Source: Chitinophagaceae bacterium (GTDB taxonomy: Bacteria; Bacteroidota; Bacteroidia; Chitinophagales; Chitinophagaceae). Taken from it: DNA of 64,000 bases. The first letter of the stretch is position 1, and each line of letters starts with the position of its first letter. Positions 10,399 to 18,635 of this stretch are shown here, piece by piece. Location of the stretch: contig JADJDJ010000003.1 of NCBI GenBank assembly GCA_016702745.1, positions 496,001 through 560,000 of the forward strand, written 5' to 3'. The position numbers and the translations under genes were made by a program. The notes below the pieces were generated by a model. That model was not told the DNA's origin. It did not search any database and worked only from the letters and a program-made list of their open reading frames with translations.

Positions 10399-10415
10399 AT
10401 TTGCAAATATCCGTA

Positions 10416-10444
10416 AAAAATAAAAACCCGGCAAACCGCCGGGT
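10416..10444 (-). terminator. Intrinsic terminator between secY and map
   Basis: On the minus strand ACCCGGC-GGTTT-GCCGGGT is followed by TTTTATTTTTTA. It sits 26 bp beyond the secY stop and 18 bp before the map start, so it should limit transcription from the ribosomal operon into map. Confidence 0.8.
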
Positions 10445-10469
10445 CTTATAAAGAGTTTTGTCTAAAAGA

Positions 10470-11807
10470 TTACATCTGAATGGCAGAAGTGGTTTGCCTT
10501 CCCTGGATTCTTCCGCTCTTCATCAATCCATCGTACTGGCGCATCAGCAGCTGTGTTTCGATTTGCTGCAATGTATCCAGGATAACACCTACCATGATCA
10601 GCAGGGATGTACCACCGAAGAATGAAGAAAAGTTAGGCTGCACTCCAAATCGCTGTGCAATACCGGGCAGGATACCAACAAAGGCCAGCAGGATCGCTCC
10701 GGGAAGAGTGATACGGTCCATGATGGTACCAATATAATCTGCTGTTGGCTGACCAGGCTTTACACCGGGAATAAATCCATTATTCTGTTTGAGATTGTCC
10801 GCGATTTGTTTCGGATTGAAAATAAGGGCCGTGTACAGGAAGGTAAAACCGATTACCACGATGGAATAAATCAGCATATACCAAACATTACTGTGATCAT
10901 TCAGGGCCAGCAGGAAGCCACCACCACCTTCAGGATTAAAGTTCGCGAAAATGGTAGGGATGAAAATGATGGCCTGGGCAAAGATGATTGGCATCACACC
11001 GGCACTGTTAACCTTCAGCGGCAGGAACTGACGGGCGCCGCCGAATTGCCTGTTACCTACGATTTGTTTGGCATAGTTGACCGGCACCTTTCTTACGCCC
11101 TGAATCAGCAGGATACATCCCATGATGATGGCAATCAGAATTGCAATCTCAATAATAAAGATCAGGATCTGACCATTCCTTACTGATTTTGTACTTAATT
11201 CTTCCAGGAATGACTGCGGCAAACGCTGGAGGATACCGATCATGATAATCAATGATGTTCCGTTACCAAGTCCTTTATCTGTTATTTTTTCACCCATCCA
11301 CATCACAAACAGGGTACCTGCTGTGAGGAGGAAAATGGAAGAAATCCAGAAATAATTGGCATAGGCCTGAATCATTGCACCATTACTCTGGTTCAAACCG
11401 CGGATATAGGTAACATAGGCAGATGCCTGTAATACCGTAACGGCGACCGTGAGGTAACGGGTGTACTGATTGATTTTTTTACGGCCACTCTCTCCTTCTT
11501 TCTGCATCTTCTGGAAACTGGGTACCAGCACGGTCATCAGCTGCATGAAGATAGAAGCGGAGATATAGGGCATGATACCCAGGGCAAAAATGGATTGCTG
11601 GTTAAAGGCACCGCCTGAGAAAGTATTGATCAGGCCAAGCACACCGCCATTGGCCGTTCCTTCACTTAATTTGGCTGGGTCGATACCGGGCAATACAATC
11701 TTGGTTCCGACCACATAGATGGCAATCAATGTAATCGTAAACAGTATCTTGGATTTGAGTTCCTCGATACTCCAGATATTTTTTAAAGTCTGTATTAATT
11801 TTTTCAC
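10470..11807 (-). CDS. secY: Protein translocase subunit SecY
   Basis: A 445-residue inner-membrane channel of the Sec translocon with about ten transmembrane helices. Family landmarks include an N-terminal amphipathic segment, GIMPYISASIFMQL, the conserved cytoplasmic loop QKEGESGRKKINQYTRY, and a C-terminal region with MDRITLPGAILLAFVGILPG. It is the last translocation gene of the spc-type cluster, 75 bp after rplO. A terminator-like hairpin occupies that gap, which could reduce its expression relative to the ribosomal proteins. Confidence 0.97.
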   Translation of the reverse strand: MKKLIQTLKNIWSIEELKSKILFTITLIAIYVVGTKIVLPGIDPAKLSEGTANGGVLGLINTFSGGAFNQQSIFALGIMPYISASIFMQLMTVLVPSFQKMQKEGESGRKKINQYTRYLTVAVTVLQASAYVTYIRGLNQSNGAMIQAYANYFWISSIFLLTAGTLFVMWMGEKITDKGLGNGTSLIIMIGILQRLPQSFLEELSTKSVRNGQILIFIIEIAILIAIIMGCILLIQGVRKVPVNYAKQIVGNRQFGGARQFLPLKVNSAGVMPIIFAQAIIFIPTIFANFNPEGGGGFLLALNDHSNVWYMLIYSIVVIGFTFLYTALIFNPKQIADNLKQNNGFIPGVKPGQPTADYIGTIMDRITLPGAILLAFVGILPGIAQRFGVQPNFSSFFGGTSLLIMVGVILDTLQQIETQLLMRQYDGLMKSGRIQGRQTTSAIQM

Positions 11808-11834
11808 GGGGATCTAAAAAATTTAAATAGCCTT

Positions 11835-11865
11835 AAAACAGAAAAAGACGCATTTTAAATGCGTC
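11835..11865 (-). terminator. Terminator-like hairpin between rplO and secY
   Basis: On the minus strand a nine-base-pair stem, GACGCATTT-A-AAATGCGTC (11847-11865), is followed by TTTTTCTGTTTT. It lies inside the operon, 17 bp after the rplO stop, and may act as a partial terminator or RNA processing site. Confidence 0.55.
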
Positions 11866-11882
11866 GCTGCAATTTAGTGAAT

Positions 11883-12332
11883 TTACTTTACTATTTCCAC
11901 CGATCCGCCGGCTGCTTCGATGGCAGCTTTGGCTTTCTCACTCACTGCATTCACTCTGAAAGTGAGTTTGGTTGTCAGTTCTCCATTGCCCAGGATCTTT
12001 ACTTTATCTGTCTGGCTTACCAGACCATTGATATAAAGATTCTCGAGTGTGAATTCGCTGATATTGTATTTACCGGCCAGTTGTTCTGCCTGTCCGATAT
12101 TAAACACTTTATATTCCACACGGTGCGGATTCTTAAAACCGCGTTTGGGGATCCGGCGCTGGATCGGCATCTGACCACCTTCGTGGGCCATCTTCCTTTT
12201 GTAACCGGCACGGCTTTGTCCACCTTTGTTACCTTTAGTTGAAGTACCTCCGTGTCCGGAAGCTTCACCACGTCCTAATCTTTTTTCTTTGTGAGTCGCG
12301 CCTTTTGCAGGCCTCAGTTGATGTAGTTTCAT
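11883..12332 (-). CDS. rplO: 50S ribosomal protein L15
   Basis: A 149-residue large-subunit protein. The glycine-rich N terminus (RPAKGATHKEKRLGRGEASG, then GHGGTSTKGNKGGQSR) and the later FEGGQMPIQRR-like block (here HEGGQMPIQRRIPKRGF) are diagnostic. It lies between rpmD and secY as in most bacteria. Confidence 0.97.
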   Translation of the reverse strand: MKLHQLRPAKGATHKEKRLGRGEASGHGGTSTKGNKGGQSRAGYKRKMAHEGGQMPIQRRIPKRGFKNPHRVEYKVFNIGQAEQLAGKYNISEFTLENLYINGLVSQTDKVKILGNGELTTKLTFRVNAVSEKAKAAIEAAGGSVEIVK

Positions 12333-12435
12333 TGTTTTGATTTTGTACTTACCGGGGAATCACCCCTCGCTTTAATTAATTTGGAAACGTGATCCTGTGG
12401 AAATGTGGAAATAACATCAGTTCTTTCATTCTCAC

Positions 12436-12453
12436 TCCCGATAGCTATCGGGA
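12436..12453. repeat. 18-bp perfect palindrome, copy 1
   Basis: TCCCGATAGCTATCGGGA lies in the rplO-rpmD gap. Two further identical copies occur at 17249-17266 and 17732-17749. All three are flanked by similar low-complexity text of the type ACATTTACACATT or GAAAATGTGG. Confidence 0.9.
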
Positions 12454-12460
12454 CTCACAT

Positions 12461-12640
12461 TTACACATTCTCCACCTTCACCAGGTGTTCCACTTTGCGC
12501 ACCATGCCCAGAATCTGTGGAGTCGCTTCTACTTCCTTGCTCCTGTTGGTTTTGTTCAATCCCAGTGCCTGGAGGGTCAGTTTCTGACGCTCAGGTCTGT
12601 CGATAGGACTTTTAACCAGTGTGATTTTTATCTTTTTCAT
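12461..12640 (-). CDS. rpmD: 50S ribosomal protein L30
   Basis: A short gene of 59 codons plus stop. The product begins MKKIKITLVKSPIDRPERQK and continues with the L30-typical LQALGLNKTNRSKEV and a C-terminal GMVRKVEHLVKVENV. It sits in the canonical position between rpsE and rplO, 20 bp after rpsE, and its length is normal for the family. Confidence 0.97.
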   Translation of the reverse strand: MKKIKITLVKSPIDRPERQKLTLQALGLNKTNRSKEVEATPQILGMVRKVEHLVKVENV

Positions 12641-12660
12641 AATTAATACTTGTGTTTGGC

Positions 12661-13179
12661 TTAGCCGTTAAAAACCTTCTTCAATCCAACAGTACGTGTT
12701 TTGGCAACATGAATGGGCTCCCTCAACAGGGCCAGGGCCTTGAATGTTGCTTTTACCACGTTGTGCGGGTTAGCAGAACCCAGGGATTTAGCCAGGATAT
12801 CTGTTACACCGGCTGATTCCAGCACAGCACGCATGCTGCCTCCGGCAATTACACCGGTACCATGTGCGGCAGGCTTGATCAGTACTTTGGCAGCACCTTC
12901 CTTGGCCCACTGATCATGGGGAATAGTACCCTTCATCACCGGAACCTTGATCAGGTTCTTTTTGGCATCTTCAATACCCTTGGTGATGGCTTCCTGTACT
13001 TCCTTGGCTTTACCAAGACCATGACCCACTACGCCATTCTCGTTACCTACTACCACCAGTGCAGAAAAACTGAAAGAGCGTCCGCCCTTGGTTGTTTTTA
13101 CCACACGGTTGATGGCCACAACTTTGTCCTTCAGTTCGAGGTCACCTGCTTTTACCCTGTTTACGTTAAACTTTGACAT
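12661..13179 (-). CDS. rpsE: 30S ribosomal protein S5
   Basis: A 172-residue small-subunit protein involved in translational accuracy. The N-terminal double-stranded-RNA-binding-like domain is visible as DKVVAINRVVKTTKGGRSF, followed by ALVVVGNENGVVGHGLGKAKEV. The C-terminal domain carries GTGVIAGGSMRAVLESAGV. It lies between rplR and rpmD. Confidence 0.97.
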   Translation of the reverse strand: MSKFNVNRVKAGDLELKDKVVAINRVVKTTKGGRSFSFSALVVVGNENGVVGHGLGKAKEVQEAITKGIEDAKKNLIKVPVMKGTIPHDQWAKEGAAKVLIKPAAHGTGVIAGGSMRAVLESAGVTDILAKSLGSANPHNVVKATFKALALLREPIHVAKTRTVGLKKVFNG

Positions 13180-13208
13180 TTATACGAGATATTAAAGTTT
13201 GAATAGAA

Positions 13209-13568
13209 TTAGAATTGAAGACCTCCTTCCCTGGCACCATCTGCGAGTGATTTCACCCGGCCATGGTACAGGTATCCGCCCCTGTCAAATATCACTTCCT
13301 TCACACCCAGTTCGGTTGCTTTGCGTGCAATAGCAGTACCGACCAGTTTGCTTTTTTCACCTTTGGAAGTTTTCTGTGCGGCAATATCCTTATCGCGTGA
13401 TGATGCAGAAGCAATAGTTACTCCGTTTATATCATCGATCAGCTGCACATAGATATCGGTGTTGCTCCGGAAAACAGACAAACGGGGTTTGGTAGCCACG
13501 CCGCTGATTTTGTTACGGATGCCGAAGCGAATCCTTTGTCTTCTTGCTGATTTAGTTTTTGCGTTCAT
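13209..13568 (-). CDS. rplR: 50S ribosomal protein L18
   Basis: A 119-residue 5S rRNA-binding protein. The basic N terminus leads into the family core KPRLSVFRSNTDIYVQLIDD, and the C terminus carries the conserved VIFDRGGYLYHGRVKSLADG and AREGGLQF. The 98-bp gap to rplF contains a GC-rich palindromic segment (13577-13609) resembling the solo repeat ends discussed under findings. Confidence 0.97.
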   Translation of the reverse strand: MNAKTKSARRQRIRFGIRNKISGVATKPRLSVFRSNTDIYVQLIDDINGVTIASASSRDKDIAAQKTSKGEKSKLVGTAIARKATELGVKEVIFDRGGYLYHGRVKSLADGAREGGLQF

Positions 13569-13666
13569 CTCTTTATTTTTTGCCCCCAGCCCCTAAAAGG
13601 GTGTGAGGATATTAAATGCTATTTCGAATTATAGTGCTCCTGATTCCCCTTTACGGGTTACGGGCA

Positions 13667-14220
13667 TTATTTACCTGCAGCTTTACCTGCTTTTTTACGT
13701 ACCACTTCACCAACATAGCGAACACCTTTTCCTTTGTATGGTTCCGGTTTACGGAGTCCGCGCAGTTTGGCAGCCACCTGTCCGATCAGTTGCTTGTCCA
13801 CCCCTTCCAGAATGATCAGCGGATTCTGACCTTTTTCCTGCTGGGTAGTTACTTTCAGCTCAGAAGGAACTTCAATCATGATATTGTGAGAATAACCAAG
13901 TGCCAGATCCAGCAGGTTTCCCTGGTTGGCGGCTTTGAAACCCACACCGATCAGTTCCAGTTTACGCACATATCCGTCTGTTACACCTTTCACCATGTTG
14001 GCAATCAGGGCACGGTATAATCCATGCATGGCACGGTGACGGATCTGGTCAGTCGGGCGGATAAAGTTCACCTCGCCATCTTTTATTTCAACCGTGATGT
14101 CACGGTCAATAGCCTGCTTCAGTTCACCTTTTTACCTTTTACGGTAACCACATTGTCTTTACCCACTGTAATGGATACTCCTTCAGGATAACGACCGCTT
14201 TTTTTTCCTATACGAGACAT
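13667..14220 (-). CDS. rplF: 50S ribosomal protein L6 (frame broken by homopolymer indels)
   Basis: L6 binds 23S rRNA near the factor-binding centre. The intact 134-codon C-terminal part (from NFIRPTDQIRHRAMHGLYR) is clearly L6. The N terminus (MSRIGKK, PEGVSITVGKDNVVTVKGKK) is encoded up to the ATG at 14220 but in other frames. Three changes restore a 184-residue protein: one A too many in the 8-A run (14199-14206), one C too few at 14186-14187, and one A too few at 14129-14133. Positions are given on the plus strand, where these runs read as T and G. Since the gene is essential and single copy, assembly error is far more likely than inactivation. Confidence 0.9.
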
Positions 14221-14341
14221 TGTTAAATGTTTTATTTGTTTTTTAATCCTTGTTGCAGTCATCAACCGGTCAGCCTATATAGGTTCGGCTTAATGTATCG
14301 ACAACTTTTTTATTATGACCAACCCCCACCGGGTGCCGGTA

Positions 14342-14740
14342 TTAATATATATAGCAAAGCACTTCGCCGCCGATATTGCTGGCTTTGGCTTCTTTGTCAG
14401 TCATCACTCCTTTTGAAGTAGAGATGATGGCCACACCCAGACCGTTCTTTACACGGCGGAACTCAGCTGGTTTGGCATACTGGCGCAAACCAGGACGGCT
14501 GATTCTTTCCATGCTCTGAATGGCCGGCTGTTTGGTGGCCGGATCATACTTCAGGGCGATTTTGATGATACCCTGTTTGTCATTGTCTTCAAACTTGTAC
14601 TTCAGGATATACCCCTGGTTGTACAGGATCTCTGTCATCCTTTTCTTCAGGTTTGAAGCAGGAATGTCTACCACACGGTGACCGGCCATCTGCGCGTTGC
14701 GGATTCGGGTCAGGAAGTCTGCTATCGGATCTGTTACCAT
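14342..14740 (-). CDS. rpsH: 30S ribosomal protein S8
   Basis: A 132-residue protein that binds 16S rRNA helix 21. It begins MVTDPIADFLTRIRNAQMAG and ends with the family signature RRVKNGLGVAIISTSKGVMT followed by CYIY. The ATG at 14740 is preceded by a strong AGGAGGG Shine-Dalgarno sequence, which is unusual in this phylum and decides the start against an upstream in-frame ATG. Confidence 0.96.
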   Translation of the reverse strand: MVTDPIADFLTRIRNAQMAGHRVVDIPASNLKKRMTEILYNQGYILKYKFEDNDKQGIIKIALKYDPATKQPAIQSMERISRPGLRQYAKPAEFRRVKNGLGVAIISTSKGVMTDKEAKASNIGGEVLCYIY

Positions 14741-14809
14741 ATTTTTTGCCCTCCTACGTCCCAACAAAACTGCTGGGATAATTGGAAAAGTTTAGTTTAA
14801 TAATTTTTT

Positions 14810-14833
14810 GTCACACTGAGCCATGTCGAAGTG
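14810..14833. repeat. Degenerate copy of a dispersed Bacteroidota repeat
   Basis: GTCACACTGAGC...GTCGAAGTG in the rpsN-rpsH gap resembles the widespread repeat of the form GTCAC(A/C)CTGAGCTTGTCGAAG. A related, more diverged segment (ending in GAGCTAGTCAATGG on the minus strand) lies at 21351-21372 in the rplC-rplD gap. Confidence 0.55.
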
Positions 14834-15103
14834 TTACCAGCTTGCTTTTTTAAGCCCCGGAATTTTTCCGTTCAATGCCATGTCGCGCAGGGCCACCCTG
14901 GAGATTCCAAAGTAGCGGACATACCCCTTGGGACGTCCGGTCAGCTGGCAACGGTTCTTCAAACGAACCTTTGAAGAATTCTTTGGCAGTTCATCAAGGG
15001 CTTTCCAGTCGCCTGCTTTTTTCAGCTCTTCTCTTTTTGCTGCATGCTTGGCCACCATTTTCTCCCTCTTCCGCTGCCTGGCTTTTACTGAAGTTTTTGC
15101 CAT
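14834..15103 (-). CDS. rpsN: 30S ribosomal protein S14 (zinc-independent type)
   Basis: An 89-residue protein in its canonical place between rplE and rpsH. The core reads LKNRCQLTGRPKGYVRYFGI, with the conserved SRVALRDMALNGKIPGLKKASW C terminus (shown in part: ALNGKIPGLKKASW). The two CXXC zinc motifs of the short zinc-binding form are absent, so this is the zinc-free long form. Confidence 0.97.
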   Translation of the reverse strand: MAKTSVKARQRKREKMVAKHAAKREELKKAGDWKALDELPKNSSKVRLKNRCQLTGRPKGYVRYFGISRVALRDMALNGKIPGLKKASW

Positions 15104-15116
15104 GTTTGTTTATCCT

Positions 15117-15692
15117 TTAGTTTGAATTAGATTTCGCATTTTTAAAAGGCATACCGAGTTCTTTCAACAGTTCATATGCTTCTTCGTCGGTATTGGCAGA
15201 TGTCACAAAAGTGATATCCAGACCGGTAATCTTATTGACTTTGTCGATATCAATTTCCGGGAAGATGATCTGCTCGGTTACGCCCAGTGTATAGTTACCA
15301 CGTCCGTCAAAAGCTTTTTCATTCACACCTTTGAAGTCACGTACCCTGGGAAGGGCAACCGCCACCAGCCTGTCGAGGAATTCGAACATCTTGTCGCCAC
15401 GCAGGGTTACCCGCGCACCGATTGGCATGTTCTTCCGCAGTTTGAAGTTGGAGATATCTTTTTTAGACATTGTTGCCACTGCTTTCTGACCGGTAATAGT
15501 GGTCAGCTCTTCAATCGCGATATCCACCAGTTTCTTATCAGACACCGCACCATTCACACCGCGGTTCAGACAGATTTTTTCCAGTTTGGGAGCCTGCATT
15601 ACTGAAGTGTAGCCAAACTTTTTTACGAGGGCCGGTACAACATCTTTTTTGTACTTGGCCGCCAGTCTTGGGGTATAAGTTGTAGTACTCAT
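15117..15692 (-). CDS. rplE: 50S ribosomal protein L5
   Basis: A 191-residue protein that contacts 5S rRNA and forms the B1b bridge. Recognisable blocks are PKLEKICLNRGVNGAVSDKK, SNFKLRKNMPIGARVTLRG and RDFKGVNEKAFDGRGNYTLG. Its ATG overlaps the TAA of rplX by one base (TAATG), a sign of translational coupling. Confidence 0.97.
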   Translation of the reverse strand: MSTTTYTPRLAAKYKKDVVPALVKKFGYTSVMQAPKLEKICLNRGVNGAVSDKKLVDIAIEELTTITGQKAVATMSKKDISNFKLRKNMPIGARVTLRGDKMFEFLDRLVAVALPRVRDFKGVNEKAFDGRGNYTLGVTEQIIFPEIDIDKVNKITGLDITFVTSANTDEEAYELLKELGMPFKNAKSNSN

Positions 15693-16043
15693 TATTTTTT
15701 ACCTCCCTGCACTTTTTTTGTTTTGAAAACCCTTTCCGTTTTTCCTTCTTTTCTCACCCTTGTCACACGGGCACCTGCTTTTTGGGCAGCATCCCACAGC
15801 ATCACATTACTGATATGGATGGGGGCCTCTTTTTTCACAATACCACCCCTTGGTGTTTTGTGCAGAGGGCTTGGAATGTTTGGTTACGATATTTACACCT
15901 TCCACCACCACTTTGGTATTCTTCTCGTCAATCAGCACCTCTTTTACCAGGCGGGGTTTGGAAAGGTCCTTGTCGTCACCGGTGATCACCACCACGCTGT
16001 CGCCTTTCTTGATGTTAAACTTGGGTTTGAATCTTGCTTTCAT
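15692..16043 (-). CDS. rplX: 50S ribosomal protein L24 (one-base frameshift)
   Basis: An assembly-initiator protein of the large subunit. The first 66 codons (MKARFKPKFNIKKGDSVVVI, then GDDKDLSKPRLVKEVL with a KOW fold) are intact. The frame then breaks at a run of four G (15846-15849). With three G the frame continues through GGIVKKEAPIHISNVMLWD and reaches a TAA that shares its last base with the rplE start, giving 116 residues. The correct continuation and coupling show that the extra base is an error and not a real truncation. Confidence 0.9.
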
Positions 16044-16147
16044 TTTCTTTTGAGCTTTGAGCTATTCGTTCCGGGCACTGGCCTTCGACGATAGCATGTA
16101 ACAAAGTTTTTTATCTGAACGGGCTTTTACTCACAGCCCTTCATTTT

Positions 16148-16516
16148 TTATAATACCTCAGGGGCCAGTGAAATGATTTTCATATAACCCTTGTCACGTA
16201 ATTCCCTGGCTACCGGCCCGAAAATACGGGTGCCCCTTGGCTCATCCGCCTGGTTCAGGATTACCACGGCATTGTCGTCGAAACGGATATAGGAACCATC
16301 TTTACGGCGCAGCTTATTGGTTGTCCTTACAATCACCGCTTTGGCTACAGTACCTTTCTTGATCCCTCCGGCAGGCAAGGCATCCTTAACGGTAACCACA
16401 ATCTTATCGCCAATCCTGGCATAACGCTGACCGCTGTTGCCGAGTACCCGGATACACAGTACCTCTTTGGCACCACTGTTATCCGCCACATTTAACCGGC
16501 TTTCTTGCTGAATCAT
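16148..16516 (-). CDS. rplN: 50S ribosomal protein L14
   Basis: A 122-residue protein at the subunit interface. It begins MIQQESRLNVADNSGAKEVL and contains the family signature GDKIVVTVKDALPAGGIKKG and VVILNQADEPRGTRIFGPVA, ending KIISLAPEVL. The length is exactly that of the family. It lies between rpsQ and rplX. Confidence 0.98.
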   Translation of the reverse strand: MIQQESRLNVADNSGAKEVLCIRVLGNSGQRYARIGDKIVVTVKDALPAGGIKKGTVAKAVIVRTTNKLRRKDGSYIRFDDNAVVILNQADEPRGTRIFGPVARELRDKGYMKIISLAPEVL

Positions 16517-16594
16517 CTTTATTCGCTTTTAGCTGTTGGCATTGAACCGGAGTTCTTTGCCTAAATTTTGTTATTGCTTTATCTCGCTGCCTTC

Positions 16595-16609
16595 TCCGCC
16601 ATTGGCGGA
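16595..16609. repeat. REP-like palindrome in the rplN-rpsQ gap
   Basis: TCCGCCATTGGCGGA is a perfect 7-bp-arm palindrome. It resembles part of the CCTTCGC...GGCGGGC elements at 20225-20253 and 63016-63082. Confidence 0.5.
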
Positions 16610-16622
16610 CCGGGCCTGATGC

Positions 16623-16880
16623 TTACTTCACTTTTTCCACCACTTCCACCAGTCTCCAGCGCTTTGTTTTGCTGAGCGGACGGGTTTCCATGATCTTCAC
16701 CACATCACCGATACTGCACTCGTTCTTGTCATCATGTGCATGAAGCTTGGTGGTTTTTTTCACGAATTTTCCATAAATCGGGTGTTTCACTTTTCGCTCA
16801 ATGGCCACAGTAATGGTCTTGGTCATCTTGTTACTCGTTACCACTCCGATCCTGGTCTTTCTTAAATTTCTTGCTTCCAT
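16623..16880 (-). CDS. rpsQ: 30S ribosomal protein S17
   Basis: An 85-residue OB-fold 16S rRNA-binding protein. It begins MEARNLRKTRIGVVTSNKMT and carries KHPIYGKFVKKTTKLHAHD and IGDVVKIMETRPLSKTKRWR. The ATG at 16880 matches the family start; an upstream in-frame extension to 16931 is not conserved in type. Confidence 0.96.
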   Translation of the reverse strand: MEARNLRKTRIGVVTSNKMTKTITVAIERKVKHPIYGKFVKKTTKLHAHDDKNECSIGDVVKIMETRPLSKTKRWRLVEVVEKVK

Positions 16881-16944
16881 TTTATTTTTTTTAGTCGACT
16901 GGTTGTCAGTTCCCCTTACCGGTACTGACACCGGTCTTCAGAAA

Positions 16945-17154
16945 TTATGCTTGCTGTTGCTTTAATTGGAGTTCCGTTTGCAGACGGGCAATATCCCGGC
17001 GCAGGGAACGGATGGTCATTGGATTTTCCAGCGGAGAAATTGCATGGGCAAATTCCAGCTTTTTCAAACGCTGCTTATCCTCTTCCAGCCTCGCTTTGAG
17101 GTCCTGCTCATTCATTCCATGAATGCTCTTTACAAAATCAGCTTTCTTCGACAT
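16945..17154 (-). CDS. rpmC: 50S ribosomal protein L29
   Basis: A 69-residue helical protein near the exit tunnel, between rplP and rpsQ. It shows the family pattern of a charged helix (LKARLEEDKQRLKKLEFAHA), the central NPMTIRSLRRDIARLQTEL and a Gln-rich end. Confidence 0.95.
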   Translation of the reverse strand: MSKKADFVKSIHGMNEQDLKARLEEDKQRLKKLEFAHAISPLENPMTIRSLRRDIARLQTELQLKQQQA

Positions 17155-17248
17155 GTTTATTAATTTGACAATTTGAGAATATGGAACTGTGAAAAATTTA
17201 CCACGCCTCTTTATTCATCATCTCATTTACACATTTTCACACTTACAC

Positions 17249-17266
17249 TCCCGATAGCTATCGGGA
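17249..17266. repeat. 18-bp perfect palindrome, copy 2
   Basis: An identical TCCCGATAGCTATCGGGA in the rpmC-rplP gap, preceded by ACACATTTTCACACTTACAC-type text. Confidence 0.9.
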
Positions 17267-17276
17267 TACACATTTC

Positions 17277-17699
17277 TTACGCAGTAGCCAGGTCACGGCG
17301 TGCAATGAATTTGGTTTTGATGGGCAGTTTACCTGCAGCCAGTGCCAGGGAAGCTTTCGCTACCGCTTCGGTAACACCATCTACTTCAAAGATGATACGA
17401 CCCGGCTTTACAACAGCAGCCCAGAATTCCAGGTTACCCTTACCCTTACCCATCCTTACTTCAAGGGGCTTGCGGGTAATTGGCTTATCAGGGAAAATGC
17501 GGATCCACACATTACCTTCCCTTTTCATTTCACGGGTCAGCGCCTGACGGGCCGCTTCAATCTGGCGGTCGGTAATCCAATGACTATCCAGCGCCTTCAG
17601 GGCATAAGAACCAAATGAAATGGTAGCACCACGCTTGGCATCACCTTTCATGCGTCCTTTCTGCATTTTCCTGTGTTTCGTTCTTTTCGGTTGTAACAT
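17277..17699 (-). CDS. rplP: 50S ribosomal protein L16
   Basis: A 140-residue protein organising the A-site and peptidyl transferase region. It begins MLQPKRTKHRKMQKGRMKGD and contains WITDRQIEAARQALTREMKR, IRIFPDKPITRKPLEVRMGK and a C-terminal PIKTKFIARRD. It lies between rpsC and rpmC with a palindromic repeat on each side. Confidence 0.98.
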   Translation of the reverse strand: MLQPKRTKHRKMQKGRMKGDAKRGATISFGSYALKALDSHWITDRQIEAARQALTREMKREGNVWIRIFPDKPITRKPLEVRMGKGKGNLEFWAAVVKPGRIIFEVDGVTEAVAKASLALAAGKLPIKTKFIARRDLATA

Positions 17700-17731
17700 T
17701 TTAAAAAAATTTGAAAATCTGAAAATGTGGA

Positions 17732-17749
17732 TCCCGATAGCTATCGGGA
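17732..17749. repeat. 18-bp perfect palindrome, copy 3
   Basis: TCCCGATAGCTATCGGGA in the rplP-rpsC gap. It follows a TTTGAAAATCTGAAAATGTG tract on the plus strand that resembles the text flanking the other copies. Confidence 0.9.
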
Positions 17750-17828
17750 GTGAAAATAATCTCCACCATCAAAAAATTTTATCCCTGAGCAGGTGGGAAC
17801 TTAATTTTCACACCCGCACATTTATTTA

Positions 17829-18614
17829 TTAGTTCCTTTTATCTCTTCCACCACCTCTTCTGTCACCGCCACCTCTTCTGTCATCACGACGGTCACCTCC
17901 ACGGTCATCCCTTCTATCTCTTCTATCGCCCATTGCACCACCTTCTTTACCACCGGCAATGAAATTTGGATTCAGGTCTCTCTTCGCCAGAACCTCGCCT
18001 TTACAAATCCATACCTTGATACCGATTTTACCATATACTGTTTGTGCGAACACGCTGGCATAATCGATATCCATCCGGAATGTATGCAGCGGCACACGGC
18101 CTTGCTTGAACTCTTCGCTACGGGCAATCTCAGAACCACCCAAACGGCCACTCAGTTTCACTTTGATACCTTCAGCACCCATACGAAGCGCAGAAGCGAT
18201 CGCCATTTTAGTGGCCCTTTTGAAATTGATACGGTTCTCGATCTGACGGGCAATCGTATCACCTACGATCATCGCATCCAGCTCAGGACGACGAATCTCG
18301 AGGATGTTGATCTGCACATCATCTTTGTTTGTCAGTTTCTTCAACTCTTCCTTGATACGATCAACCTCTCCACCACCTTTACCGATAATGATACCTGGCT
18401 TGGAAGTGTGGATCGTAATGATCAGTTTACCCAGGGTTCTCTCAATAACGATCTTGGAGATACCGCCCTTGTTGATACGGGCATTCAGGTAAGTTCTGAT
18501 TTTATGATCCTCGATCAGTTTGCCGGCATAATCTTTCTTGCTGCCATACCAGTTAGACTCCCATCCGCGGATGATGCCTAACCTGTTACCAATCGGATTT
18601 GCTTTTTGACCCAT
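17829..18614 (-). CDS. rpsC: 30S ribosomal protein S3 with an Arg/Gly/Asp-rich tail
   Basis: A 261-residue protein of the mRNA entry channel. It has the N-terminal KH type 2 domain (IHTSKPGIIIGKGGGEVDRI) and the conserved C-terminal domain (GRLGGSEIARSEEFKQGRVP, TVYGKIGIKVWICKGE). The last roughly 35 residues are a low-complexity tail built from repeated DRR, GGD and RRGGG units, longer than in classical S3. The start MGQKANPIGNRLG is canonical. Confidence 0.96.
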   Translation of the reverse strand: MGQKANPIGNRLGIIRGWESNWYGSKKDYAGKLIEDHKIRTYLNARINKGGISKIVIERTLGKLIITIHTSKPGIIIGKGGGEVDRIKEELKKLTNKDDVQINILEIRRPELDAMIVGDTIARQIENRINFKRATKMAIASALRMGAEGIKVKLSGRLGGSEIARSEEFKQGRVPLHTFRMDIDYASVFAQTVYGKIGIKVWICKGEVLAKRDLNPNFIAGGKEGGAMGDRRDRRDDRGGDRRDDRRGGGDRRGGGRDKRN

Positions 18615-18635
18615 GTTATTGGTTTATTAAGTCTT

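Noticed and set aside
15807..16043. A short L24 variant ending after 78 codons
   Set aside because: The last 12 codons are out of the L24 frame. Removing one G restores the full protein and its overlap with rplE.
12436..17749. A CRISPR array based on the repeated 18-bp palindromes
   Set aside because: Only three copies lie in separate gaps up to 5 kb apart; there are no regular spacers and no cas genes.
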